The notes under the pieces are model-generated. The model ran no database searches and was not told the DNA's origin. It saw only the letters and a list, made by a program, of their open reading frames with translations. A stretch of 36,241 bases of DNA from NCBI GenBank assembly GCA_021299955.1, contig JAJTFQ010000020.1, positions 1 through 36,241 of the forward strand, read 5' to 3'. Numbering within the stretch: position 1 is the first letter of the stretch; each line of letters begins with the position of its first letter. The position numbers and the translations under genes were made by a program. Shown piece after piece: positions 16,668-24,973 of this stretch. This DNA is from Chitinophagaceae bacterium (GTDB taxonomy: Bacteria; Bacteroidota; Bacteroidia; Chitinophagales; Chitinophagaceae).

Positions 16668-17582
16668 TCATTTAGTGACTGGATGGATAAAGCCGGGCTG
16701 GCGATAGGCCGGATCCGGATAGGTGTAGAAGCCTGCGCCGGATTTCACGCCTTTTTTGCCCTGATCAAGATACGAACGAAGTAATTCGGCAAAGCGCTTG
16801 CTTCTGGGATCCTGCTGGTTGCGGGTCACATGCCACGCCGTATCCAATCCGATGGCATCGAGGATACCGAAGGGGCCCATATCCATCTTAAAGTTTCCCA
16901 TCCAGCTTCTGTCGACATCTTCGATGCTGGCCACATCATGGGTCACCAGTGCTCCTGCCGCGCCGATCAGTGCCATGAGCATCTGATTGAAGACGTAGCC
17001 CGGGGCCTCCCGTTTCACGAAAACAGGCGTTTGCCGAAGACGGGTGCCCAACTCCATCAGGAGCTCGCATACCCGCGGATCTGTTCCGGCATGTGGCATG
17101 ATGTCGACGACGTTGGCGTGAAAGACATCATGGAAGTGAAAGGCGCAGAAAAGTTCAGGACGACCACTGTCTTCCGCCATCTGCGAGGGTAGGAGATAGG
17201 AAGTGTTGGTGGTAAATATCGTGTGCGCGGGACAGAGACCTGCCAGTTGCCGCCAAACTGCACGTTTGATCTCCAGGTCTTCAACGACCGACTCGCTGAC
17301 CAGGTCTGCATACTCAGCGGCTTCCGCAAGGTTGGTCGTAAAGTGGATACGTGCCAGCGCAATTTCAGCACCCGCTTCATCCATGAGTCCCTGTTCGATC
17401 AGATGCCTGATGATGCGCCGCTGGACTTTTCTGGCGGCGTCAAAACTGGCGGGATCGATGTCGTGGATGATCGTATCAAAACCGCTCCAGGCCGCCTGCA
17501 GGCCGATCCTCAGCCCCATGGTACCTGCACCGATGATGAGCACCCGCTGTATGTTTGCCAAAGTTGTATCCATAAGATTCAA
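16668..17582 (-). CDS. 3-hydroxyacyl-CoA dehydrogenase (NAD-dependent)
   Basis: A 304-residue enzyme that oxidises 3-hydroxyacyl-CoA to 3-ketoacyl-CoA with NAD+. It has the Rossmann motif VLIIGAGTMG (14-23), the acidic HDIDP that favours NAD, SESVVEDLEIKRAVW, TTNTSYLLPSQMA, FCAFHFHDVFHANVVDI (the catalytic His region), APGYVFNQMLMALIGAA at the domain boundary, and GVKSGAGFYTYPDP at the end. It is a stand-alone dehydrogenase with no fused enoyl-CoA hydratase. Met4 (17573) is an alternative start. In the operon it lies 19 bases after the kinase gene and just before the second acyl-CoA dehydrogenase, consistent with a beta-oxidation step. Confidence 0.9.
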   Translation of the reverse strand: MNLMDTTLANIQRVLIIGAGTMGLRIGLQAAWSGFDTIIHDIDPASFDAARKVQRRIIRHLIEQGLMDEAGAEIALARIHFTTNLAEAAEYADLVSESVVEDLEIKRAVWRQLAGLCPAHTIFTTNTSYLLPSQMAEDSGRPELFCAFHFHDVFHANVVDIMPHAGTDPRVCELLMELGTRLRQTPVFVKREAPGYVFNQMLMALIGAAGALVTHDVASIEDVDRSWMGNFKMDMGPFGILDAIGLDTAWHVTRNQQDPRSKRFAELLRSYLDQGKKGVKSGAGFYTYPDPAYRQPGFIHPVTK

Positions 17583-17601
17583 TCTTTTATGTTTCCGATC
17601 T

Positions 17602-18669
17602 TTATGTATATCCGGCCCTGATGGTCTTTTCCGCTTGTCGGATAGTGGCTTTCAGCACGTGGACCAGACCGGCGAAACGCTCATCCGTGCTGTATCCCCG
17701 CTTGTATCTGGCGTAAATTTGCTGCACAATGACGCCGATCTTGTAGCACCCGAACACATGATAAAAGCAAAGGTTCGGTCTCTCAATTCCTCGTTGCGCT
17801 GCGTATCGATCGATCAGTTCGGACCGGGTCAGATTACCCGGCAGCCAGGTCAGGTTATAAGGCTTAAGGGCCGGATCGTCCCCGCTTTCCGACCAATAAG
17901 CCAGGGTGGTACCGAGGTCCATCAGGGGATCGCCGATGGTGGACATCTCCCAATCCAGCACTGCTGCCACTTGTGGTTCGCCGGTAACAGTATAAACGAG
18001 GTTATCGTATTTGAAGTCGTTGTGAATGACGGCAGCGGAGTTGTCTGCCGGCATGTTGTTAAGCAGCCAGGCTTCCGTTTCGGCGATGCCTTCGATCTCA
18101 TCAGTGGCAGATTGCTGGTATCTCCGGATCCAGCCGTTCAGCTGCCGACTGACATAACCCTCCGGATGACCAAGCGCAGCGAGTGGGGTACCCTGAACAT
18201 TGATGGTGTGCAGTTGTGCCAGTGTATCCACGGCTGCACATGAGACAGCGTGCATTTCCTGTGGGTCGGGCATCGCCTCCTGACCCTTTCGCAGCCGGTG
18301 GATGCGTCCCGTTACTTTCGACATGACGAAGAAAGGGATGCCGATGACATCATGATCCTCACAACAGGCCAGCGGATCAGGGATCTGTCGAAAGTGAGGC
18401 TGCAGAGCGGTCAGCATCCGGTATTCCCTACCCATGTCGTGGGCAGAACGGATGTCGGCACCCGGCGGCGGGGTCCGTATTACGCAGTCACCTTCAGGGG
18501 CTTCGATGAGATAGGTGAGATTCGAAAATCCGTCGGGGAAGCGGGTGATCCGCCAGGGGCCTTCGAGGAAGGGTATCCGCGGGATGAGCCAGGTACGGAG
18601 CGCGTGCAGGTCCACCGGTTTTCCCCTGGCATCCAGCATCACATCCCTGGTTGTGTTTTGGTCATCCAT
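17602..18669 (-). CDS. APH-fold phosphotransferase, ACAD10/11- and LvaA-like kinase
   Basis: A 355-residue small-molecule kinase of the aminoglycoside phosphotransferase fold. Seen: GFSNLTYLIE (about 47-56, nucleotide loop), VIRTPPPG where the ATP-binding basic residue lies, the catalytic loop IHNDFKYDN (215-223, D218 base, N223), and metal-binding DWE (239-241) followed by STIGDPLMDLG. The FSNLTY, R-PP and DWEMSTIGDP pattern is that of kinases fused to or adjacent to acyl-CoA dehydrogenases, as in ACAD10/11 and the levulinate pathway kinase LvaA, not of antibiotic resistance enzymes. It follows the first acyl-CoA dehydrogenase by 10 bases. The inferred role is phosphorylation of a hydroxyacyl-CoA; the substrate is unproven. 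Confidence 0.85.
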   Translation of the reverse strand: MDDQNTTRDVMLDARGKPVDLHALRTWLIPRIPFLEGPWRITRFPDGFSNLTYLIEAPEGDCVIRTPPPGADIRSAHDMGREYRMLTALQPHFRQIPDPLACCEDHDVIGIPFFVMSKVTGRIHRLRKGQEAMPDPQEMHAVSCAAVDTLAQLHTINVQGTPLAALGHPEGYVSRQLNGWIRRYQQSATDEIEGIAETEAWLLNNMPADNSAAVIHNDFKYDNLVYTVTGEPQVAAVLDWEMSTIGDPLMDLGTTLAYWSESGDDPALKPYNLTWLPGNLTRSELIDRYAAQRGIERPNLCFYHVFGCYKIGVIVQQIYARYKRGYSTDERFAGLVHVLKATIRQAEKTIRAGYT

Positions 18670-18679
18670 GGGGCAGATG

Positions 18680-19879
18680 TCATTGTTCGGGTTCGTATTT
18701 CTTCAGGATGGAGCGGGCGAGGGATGATTTATGCACTTCATCGGGCCCGTCATATATCCTGGCGCCCCGTTCGTGCCGGTACCAATAGGAGAGTGGGGTA
18801 TCTTCCGTCAGGCCGAGGGCACCATGCACCTGGATCGATCTGTCCAACACCTCATGCATCACCTTTGCCACATGAAATTTAATGGCGGATATTCCATCCC
18901 GGGCAGATCTTGCGTCCTCCTCTTCAATCTGATGGGCGACATGCAGCACATAGTAGCGGGCGGCATCAATGGAGGCCCTGCTTTCGGCGATCCAATGTCT
19001 GACCGTGTCTCTGTCTGCCAGTCGATCCTTTCCAAGGTTTCTGGAAACAGCGCGGGAACACATCAGATCGAGGGCCCGTTCGGCAATCCCGATCCAGCGC
19101 ATGCAGTGATGGATACGTCCCGGCCCCAGCCGTTCCTGTGCCAGTCTGAAACCGGACCCGCGCACACCGATCAGATGGTGTTTCGGCACCCTGCAATTGG
19201 TGTACCGGATCTCTCCGTGGCTATGGTAACCTTCACCGGCTTCACCCATGACCGGGATATTCCGCACCAGGTTAAAGCCAGGCGTATCTATTGGCACGAT
19301 GATCAGACTGGCCCGTTCGTAGGGAGGGGCTGCCGGGTCGGTGATGGCCATGACGACCGCAAATTGTGCGCCATCGGCCGCCGTCGTGAACCATTTGTGA
19401 CCATTGATCACCCATTCGTCTCCATCCTCCACGGCTGTTGTATCCATGAGCAATGGGTTGGATCCCGCTCGACCGGGTTCCGTCATGGAAAAGCAGCTGC
19501 GGATCTGGCCGTGCTCCAGCGGTTGGAGGAATGTTAGACGTTGAAATGAGCTGGCATGCCGGTCCAGCAATTCCATGTTTCCGATGTCAGGTGCCTGGCA
19601 ATTGAAGACATAGTGTCCGAAGGGCGTGCGGGCCATCCATTCGCTGAGCTGGGCGAATGCAGGAAGGGGCAAAGCGGGTGACCCATTCGATTCAGGGAGA
19701 AAGGGCGTCCAGAGTCCGAATGCTTTCGCCTTTGCTCTGAGATCGTCCAGGACCACTGCCGCTTCTTTGAATGGCATGGACAACAGGCGCATTTCTTGCG
19801 ATATGATCTCCTCCTGAATGAATGACCTGTAGACAGGCAGCAGCTGTTTGAGTCGTGGACTCGAAAATATTTCGATCAT
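18680..19879 (-). CDS. Acyl-CoA dehydrogenase family protein, ACAD10/11-like
   Basis: A 399-residue flavoprotein of the acyl-CoA dehydrogenase fold. Seen: FSMTEPGRAGSNP (FAD/substrate loop), VINGHKWFTTAAD, EIRYTNCRVPKHHLIG, RLAQERLGPGRIHHCMRWIG, IQVHGALGLTEDTPLSYWYR, and the ending ARIYDGPDEVHKSSLARSILKKY. This last motif is the ACAD10/11 type: the usual catalytic Glu of the YEGT motif is Asp (D377) followed by GPDEVH. In the relatives LvaC and ACAD11 this kind of enzyme works together with the kinase to remove a phosphate from a 4-phosphoacyl-CoA. Here the kinase gene follows directly. It lies 3 bases after the SDR gene. A plain dehydrogenase role is the alternative. Confidence 0.87.
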   Translation of the reverse strand: MIEIFSSPRLKQLLPVYRSFIQEEIISQEMRLLSMPFKEAAVVLDDLRAKAKAFGLWTPFLPESNGSPALPLPAFAQLSEWMARTPFGHYVFNCQAPDIGNMELLDRHASSFQRLTFLQPLEHGQIRSCFSMTEPGRAGSNPLLMDTTAVEDGDEWVINGHKWFTTAADGAQFAVVMAITDPAAPPYERASLIIVPIDTPGFNLVRNIPVMGEAGEGYHSHGEIRYTNCRVPKHHLIGVRGSGFRLAQERLGPGRIHHCMRWIGIAERALDLMCSRAVSRNLGKDRLADRDTVRHWIAESRASIDAARYYVLHVAHQIEEEDARSARDGISAIKFHVAKVMHEVLDRSIQVHGALGLTEDTPLSYWYRHERGARIYDGPDEVHKSSLARSILKKYEPEQ

Positions 19880-19882
19880 AAG

Positions 19883-20650
19883 TCAGATGGTAAATCCGCC
19901 GTCGGCGGTGAAAACGCCGCCGGTGCAGAAGGCAGATGCATCGGCTGCGAGGAAACAGGCCATACCTGCGATGTCTTCCGGGGCCGCCAGCATCGGCAGC
20001 GCCTGACGCGCCATGACCATTTTCAGGATCCGATCATTGGAGGTGAGCGCCTCACTGAACTTCGTCTCTACCAGTCCCGGGCAGATCACATTGGCCCGGA
20101 TATGGTCGACGCCCCATTCCCTGGCCATGACCCGGGTTGCTGAGATGAGCGCTGCTTTGCTGATCCCGTACATCCCTAACCCATGACCGGGTGTGATCCC
20201 TTCAATGCTGGATATATTGATGATGGAACCACCACCTCTCGACTTCATGGATGCGTGTGCGCATCGGGCCAGTTCCATAGGCCCCTTCAGGTTGACCTGC
20301 AGGATCTTGTCGAAGGCCTGCATGTCGGCGTCGAGTAAAGGGCCAAATGACGGGTTGATGGCTGCGTTATTTACAACGATGTCAATTCCCCCAAAATGAT
20401 CGATGGTAAGTTCCGCCAGCCGGGCGATCTGAACGAAATCTCCCATATGGGCCTCCATTCCGATGGCATCGATGCCTTCAGTCCTGAATCTGTCTGCCAG
20501 TTCCGTTACGGATGCCTCCCTGCGGCTTGACAAAACCACCCGGGCGCCCATCGCACCCAACATTCGGGCGATGGCGGCCCCGATGCCTTTACTGGCCCCG
20601 GTGATGATGGCTACCTTTCCTGTCAGATCAAAGCCCTTTTGCTTCTCCAT
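19883..20650 (-). CDS. SDR family NAD(P)-dependent oxidoreductase
   Basis: A classical 255-residue short-chain dehydrogenase/reductase. Seen: cofactor motif TGASKGIG (17-24), NNAA (94-97), the catalytic serine in INISSIEG (S147/S148), the YGISK catalytic pair (Y161, K165), and PGLVETKF after the active site. SSRR following the second strand suggests NADP(H). It is the first gene of the operon; its stop is 3 bases from the next start. In levulinate catabolism an SDR (LvaD) reduces the 4-keto group before phosphorylation, which would suit this position; a 3-ketoacyl reductase or hydroxyacyl dehydrogenase role is also possible. Confidence 0.9.
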   Translation of the reverse strand: MEKQKGFDLTGKVAIITGASKGIGAAIARMLGAMGARVVLSSRREASVTELADRFRTEGIDAIGMEAHMGDFVQIARLAELTIDHFGGIDIVVNNAAINPSFGPLLDADMQAFDKILQVNLKGPMELARCAHASMKSRGGGSIINISSIEGITPGHGLGMYGISKAALISATRVMAREWGVDHIRANVICPGLVETKFSEALTSNDRILKMVMARQALPMLAAPEDIAGMACFLAADASAFCTGGVFTADGGFTI

Positions 20651-20742
20651 GGAGTCTCTGGGTTATGGGTTGAATTTACGCAAAAAATGGCGGACTTCCC
20701 ATGATCGATATCTTGGGATGCCTTTGAGAGGGATGGTACTGA

Positions 20743-22689
20743 TCACTTGAAGATCACCGTGCCGCGTGCCCTGGTGATCTCGATCTCCATCTGCTTGAGA
20801 TGCTGATGGGTATTCAATAGCAGGAGGACGTCTTCATCCGAGGTGGCCTTTTCGAGATCCTTCTGATTGTCTTGAATTAACTTCCGTATCTTCCTGATCA
20901 TCAGGTAGTTCATGCAAGATTGAACTTCCGGCTTATATAGGTCTTCCCTCGATGGAGGGTCGGCATCCAGGAGCTCTTTCCATCGGGGTGAGATTTCGTG
21001 GGTGGTATCCATGATGCTCACAGTGAGCTGGCTCATGACCGGATCCTGATGGTAGAGGAAGTGCCGTGTAGTCGGTTCATTGCCATGTTCGTACTCCGTA
21101 CGATAGGCCTGAATGAGTTTCACCAGGTCCTTGTTGTCGATCATCTCTGCCAGTCCGTTTTCATCGATCTCCCGAAAGATGAATTCTGCGACGGTCAGAT
21201 CATCGTCCCATGGTTTCATTCCGAATTCGATCAGTGATCGGACCACGCCTCGCTCATGGGCCTCATCTCCCTGAAGAAAGGCGGGCATCGGTTCGGGTAG
21301 GGCGGCAGGTGATTCCGGTTGGTTAATGCTATCTGGTTCAGGTATCTCCCGGGGGCCTTTGCGGATCTCCTTTTGCTGACGATCGCGGATGAACTTATTG
21401 ACAAGGTTCGTGAGTCCCTGTTCGTCGATCCGTAGCAGGGCTGCCGATCGCTGGATATAATCCTGCTGCCGGGTGAAATCCTCTGCCTTGTTGAGGTGTG
21501 AAATGGATTCGGCGATCTGATTGACGAGTGCGGCTTTCTTCTGGCTGTCGTCTCCGACCTCCTGCATGGACACCTCGAGCTGGAAGAGAATAACATCCTT
21601 GCGGTTGTCCCGGATATGATTTCTGAAGGCTTCGCCCCCGGCTTTGCGCACAAAACTGTCGGGGTCTTCTCCATCCGGTACCAATACGAGATTGACATGC
21701 AATCCCTCTTCCAGGGCCAGATCAATACCGCGCAGTGCGGCCTTGATGCCCGCCCGGTCGCCATCATATATGATGGTCAGATTCGATGTGTATTTCTTGA
21801 TCAGGCGCAGCTGATCTACTGTAAGCGAGGTGCCTCCGGAAGCCACCACATTCTCCACACCCGCCTGATAGAGGGAGATTACATCGGTGTAACCCTCCAC
21901 GAGCAGGCATTCGTCCTGCTTGTCGATGGCATGCCGGGCGAAATAGGATCCATAGAGGATCCTGCTTTTCACGTACAGGTCGTTCTCCGGTGTGTTGATG
22001 TACTTCGGAGCCCGGTCGTTCTTGCCGATCACGCGTGCACCGAAGCCGATGACCTTCCCGCTCTGGTTATGAATGGGAAAGATGATGCGCCCGCGATAAT
22101 TATCAACCGGCCTGTCATCGCGCAAGACCGAGAGGCCGCTCTTCTGCAGGATCTCCGGGTTGAACTGGGCGTTGAGCGCGGCCCGGGAGAAACCATCGCG
22201 ATCATCCGGACAGTACCCCAGCTGAAAGGTGCGCATCGTCTCTTCGGTAAAGCCGCGCTCCACCAGGTACGAATAGGCAATGTCTCGCCCCTTGTCCGTA
22301 TCGAAGAGTTGTTGACTGAAATAGTCCCGCGCAAATTTGTTGAGGATGAACAGACTCTCGGAAAGCTGTGCCCGCTGGCGCTGTTCAGGGGAGGTTTCTG
22401 TCTCTTCCAACTCCACGTTGTAGCGCGTAGCCAACCAGCGGATGGCCTCCACATAGGAGTATTTCTCATGCTCGATGAGAAATCCGATGGTGTTACCGCT
22501 GCGGCCGCAACCGAAGCACTTGTAAAGCTCTTTGGTTTGGGAGAGCGTAAAGGAGGGCGTCTTTTCGTTATGGAAAGGGCAAAGACCCAGGTGACTGTTT
22601 CCTCTTCGCTTCAGTTTGACGAATTCACCGATGACATCTATGATGTCAATACGGTTCAGTACCTCCTGTATGGAATGTGGGGCGATCAA
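20743..22689 (-). CDS. dnaG: DNA primase
   Basis: DnaG makes the short RNA primers for replication. The 648-residue product has the N-terminal zinc-binding domain (C37, H40, C58, C61 in CPFH...CFGC), the RNA polymerase core domain with IIFPIHNQSGKVIGFGARV (202-220), and the TOPRIM fold with VEGYTDVI (264-271, catalytic E265) and IIYDGDRAG (306-314, D309 and D311), then LVPDGEDPDSFVRK. The C-terminal part (about 450-648) is the variable helicase-binding region, including the MEIEITRARGTVIFK end. The ATG at 22689 starts the conserved M-A-P-HSIQEVLNRIDIIDVIGEFV. It stands between the acyl-CoA operon and the cytochrome cluster, 92 bases from the SDR start. Confidence 0.96.
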   Translation of the reverse strand: MIAPHSIQEVLNRIDIIDVIGEFVKLKRRGNSHLGLCPFHNEKTPSFTLSQTKELYKCFGCGRSGNTIGFLIEHEKYSYVEAIRWLATRYNVELEETETSPEQRQRAQLSESLFILNKFARDYFSQQLFDTDKGRDIAYSYLVERGFTEETMRTFQLGYCPDDRDGFSRAALNAQFNPEILQKSGLSVLRDDRPVDNYRGRIIFPIHNQSGKVIGFGARVIGKNDRAPKYINTPENDLYVKSRILYGSYFARHAIDKQDECLLVEGYTDVISLYQAGVENVVASGGTSLTVDQLRLIKKYTSNLTIIYDGDRAGIKAALRGIDLALEEGLHVNLVLVPDGEDPDSFVRKAGGEAFRNHIRDNRKDVILFQLEVSMQEVGDDSQKKAALVNQIAESISHLNKAEDFTRQQDYIQRSAALLRIDEQGLTNLVNKFIRDRQQKEIRKGPREIPEPDSINQPESPAALPEPMPAFLQGDEAHERGVVRSLIEFGMKPWDDDLTVAEFIFREIDENGLAEMIDNKDLVKLIQAYRTEYEHGNEPTTRHFLYHQDPVMSQLTVSIMDTTHEISPRWKELLDADPPSREDLYKPEVQSCMNYLMIRKIRKLIQDNQKDLEKATSDEDVLLLLNTHQHLKQMEIEITRARGTVIFK

Positions 22690-22728
22690 GGATGTGAAGA
22701 TACGAAAGAGCCGGTCGCGTTCGACGGA

Positions 22729-23067
22729 TCATTCGAAGAACAACTCATCTACGAATACCCAGCCTTTATCGCCCTTGCCGCGATGCCATGCCGGAAGGGA
22801 TCGGATCGGATCGGCTTGCACCCGAATGAACCGGTAGCGGCCGGGTGGAATGTCCACATTCAATATCCGGTTCATGGCGGGGCCGCCCTTGACAGGCATT
22901 TCAGGTGACAGTTTGCCTAGGATGGATAAGCTGGCAGAATCCTCCCCACCCCAAACGGTGACCTTGGTGGGGGGCAAGATGTACTGTCCATGGTTTTCGG
23001 CCACACTGAGTGTAACGCGCCGGAGTTCCTGTCCGCTATCAAAACGAAACTGGGCAATGAAAGGCAA
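22729..23067 (-). pseudogene. C-terminal part of the cytochrome/LRR protein, cut off by an in-frame TAG
   Basis: About 113 codons continue in exactly the same frame as the upstream gene after a single TAG (23070-23068). The encoded VTLSVAENHGQYILPPTKVTVWGG, WHRGKGDKGWVFVDELFFE and the preceding FRFDSGQELRRV look like the usual beta-rich, discoidin-like C-terminus of these proteins. The TTG after the stop could in principle start a separate product, but no ribosome-binding signal is visible. The last codon is followed by a 39-base gap to dnaG. Confidence 0.75.
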
Positions 23068-24915
23068 CTAACGGAATCCTAGCCAGTTCAGCAGCACATT
23101 CCGGCTTTCGCCCTTCAGTCCGTCAGCAAGACTCACTACGCCCAAGGCCTTGTAACGATTTTCGGGTTGATTCAGCAGGTATGATGTCGAAGGCGCAATG
23201 CCCCGGGAGAAGAGACTGAAGTTGGCCACCGAGCTTTTTTTCCAGCCCTGCATCACGGCGATCACTTTCAGCTGGGTGTGTTCGTTGATGGTGATCGGCC
23301 CCTTATATACCGGACTATTCAGACTGTCAGGTTCCGTACCATCGGTGGTATATCGAAGGGTGACGCCTGCCATCGGATGCCTGATTTCGAACAATTCCCC
23401 TTTGGAAAAAACCATCTTATCCCGGTCTTTCGCCAATGGAGTCGTCAGTGTCAGTTCTTCGGAAGCATCCGGCTGGTAGCCCGATTCCCATAGGATGGCA
23501 GGGTGTTTTTTTCTGAGGGCCATCACTTCTTCTTCCGTTGCTTTCGTCCTCCAGATATAGACCTTCCTCAGGCTGGATAAGCTGGCCAGTTTTTCCAGCT
23601 GCGTTGCAGACACCTGTGTATTGGAGAGGCTGATCTGTTCCAGCTGTTTCAGCTCTGCTAACTTTTCAAATCCTTTACCGGAAAGGCGGGTGCCATTGAG
23701 ATCCAGGAGTTCCAGGTGCCTGAAGCCCGCAATGACATCCAGGGCGTCATCTCCGGCCGGCATGGATGTCAACTTGAGGGAGACGATCTGCTCACTGATC
23801 TTCCGGCATTCTTCAAGCATGGCAGGCTTGTATTCAGCGGCCACAAAGAAAGCGACGCTGAGGGCGGGAGACTTATAATCCACCGGGTAGATGACGCGGA
23901 AGGGGCCATTCAGCGCCTTCAGATCTTCGGACTTGGCTGGTTCAAAATCATAGGTCTTTCCGGACGTTTGAACGGCCGGAGCGGAGTTCGCGAGGCCATA
24001 AGCGAGGGTGCGCAGGCTGTCCGTGTCTGCCAGTGCATTGAAAGGTTTTTTCAGGTCTGCACCGGCGGCGATCCATCTATGCAGCAGTTCAATTTCATCC
24101 GCGGTCAATTGGGGACGACCTTTGGGGGGCATGTGTTTACGATCTTGCATGTCGAGCAACAGCCTTTCAATGATCAGGCTGTTGTCGGGATCTCCCGCCA
24201 CCCACATGGCTCCGGATTTTCCGCCTTCCAGCATCTTCCGGATATCGGACATCACCAAACCACCTTTAGCCTTGTTTTCGTTGTGGCAGGCATAGCACTT
24301 GGCCTGCAACAGGGGTTGAACCGCCGCCAGGTAGATGGCGGTGCTGTCTGTTACCGGTGGCCGCCGAACCTGCCCTGATTCATCTTCCTCGTTTGATGAG
24401 AAACTAAGAAAATCCGATCCATGCGTCAGCGTCCCGCCAAAATGACTACCGACCACGAGGCTGAGTATACCGGCGACCGATGTAAGGTTCAGCCAGGATG
24501 GCGCCAATCCATCAGACGTCCATAACTGCCAGATGACATACGACAGGATGGCCGTGAAGGTACCAAGCCAGAGATGTCGCGTTAAAAGATCAGCATCGTA
24601 TCCGTCTGCCAGTGAAAGGAAAACACCGCTCAGTGCTGTCAGGACGGTTGCGAGGCTTGTCAACAGCAAACCCTTTCCGAAAAGCGTCCTGAATTCAGGG
24701 ATGTTCGTCCATCGTGCACGAAAAGGGATGGCCAGCAACATCAGCAGCAGGAGCGCCGATGGAAAATGGAGCAGTACCGGATGCATCCGGCCGGAAGCCT
24801 GCAGCCAGCCGGGCAGTTCGAGCTGCGGTCTGAAGACAGCGGCGGTCAGCAACAGGACGCAGAGGCTGAAGACAATATTGGAGATGATGCGTTCGAAACT
24901 TCTCATGCCGGACAC
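23068..24915 (-). CDS. Membrane-anchored c-type cytochrome (PSCyt1-type) with LRR and FN3-associated domains
   Basis: A 615-residue multidomain protein. Residues 1-160 hold four hydrophobic segments with HPVLLHFPSALLL, resembling DUF2231. Then comes a periplasmic planctomycete-type cytochrome domain with heme motif CYACH (207-211), MSDIRKMLEGGKSG and KHMPPKGRPQLTADEIELLHRWI. Residues about 390-480 have leucine-rich repeats (LELLDLNGTRLSGKGFEKLA, LEQISLSNTQVS). Residues about 500-575 are an FN3-associated domain (GVTLRYTTDGTEPDS, SPVYKGPI). The protein ends in NWLGFR at a TAG, and the natural C-terminus follows in frame. Met4 (24906) is another start. It lies downstream of the DUF1501 gene in the same cluster. 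The electron donor and substrate are unknown. Confidence 0.82.
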   Translation of the reverse strand: MSGMRSFERIISNIVFSLCVLLLTAAVFRPQLELPGWLQASGRMHPVLLHFPSALLLLMLLAIPFRARWTNIPEFRTLFGKGLLLTSLATVLTALSGVFLSLADGYDADLLTRHLWLGTFTAILSYVIWQLWTSDGLAPSWLNLTSVAGILSLVVGSHFGGTLTHGSDFLSFSSNEEDESGQVRRPPVTDSTAIYLAAVQPLLQAKCYACHNENKAKGGLVMSDIRKMLEGGKSGAMWVAGDPDNSLIIERLLLDMQDRKHMPPKGRPQLTADEIELLHRWIAAGADLKKPFNALADTDSLRTLAYGLANSAPAVQTSGKTYDFEPAKSEDLKALNGPFRVIYPVDYKSPALSVAFFVAAEYKPAMLEECRKISEQIVSLKLTSMPAGDDALDVIAGFRHLELLDLNGTRLSGKGFEKLAELKQLEQISLSNTQVSATQLEKLASLSSLRKVYIWRTKATEEEVMALRKKHPAILWESGYQPDASEELTLTTPLAKDRDKMVFSKGELFEIRHPMAGVTLRYTTDGTEPDSLNSPVYKGPITINEHTQLKVIAVMQGWKKSSVANFSLFSRGIAPSTSYLLNQPENRYKALGVVSLADGLKGESRNVLLNWLGFR

Positions 24916-24973
24916 GATTGACGAGATCCCGAGTCATCGGGATGCGCTGGGTGATTACGTTGAAGGCTTATGA

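Noticed and set aside
17203-18243. Plus-strand open frame (346 codons) across the kinase and 3-hydroxyacyl-CoA dehydrogenase genes
   Set aside because: It spans two real genes and their junction on the other strand and has no domain.
17602-18669. Aminoglycoside resistance gene
   Set aside because: The APH fold is present, but the detailed motifs and the acyl-CoA operon context point to an ACAD-linked kinase, not antibiotic phosphorylation.
18731-19537. Plus-strand open frame (268 codons) antisense to an acyl-CoA dehydrogenase
   Set aside because: Shadow of a gene with complete family motifs.
21616-22908. Long plus-strand open frame (430 codons) antisense to dnaG
   Set aside because: It overlaps the TOPRIM and zinc domains of an unmistakable dnaG and has no recognisable motif.
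23068-23070. TAG decoded as an amino acid (pyrrolysine or suppressor recoding)
   Set aside because: TAG ends at least one ordinary gene in the window (the M48 protease), and no PylTSBCD genes or suppressor tRNA are visible; mutation or base error is simpler.
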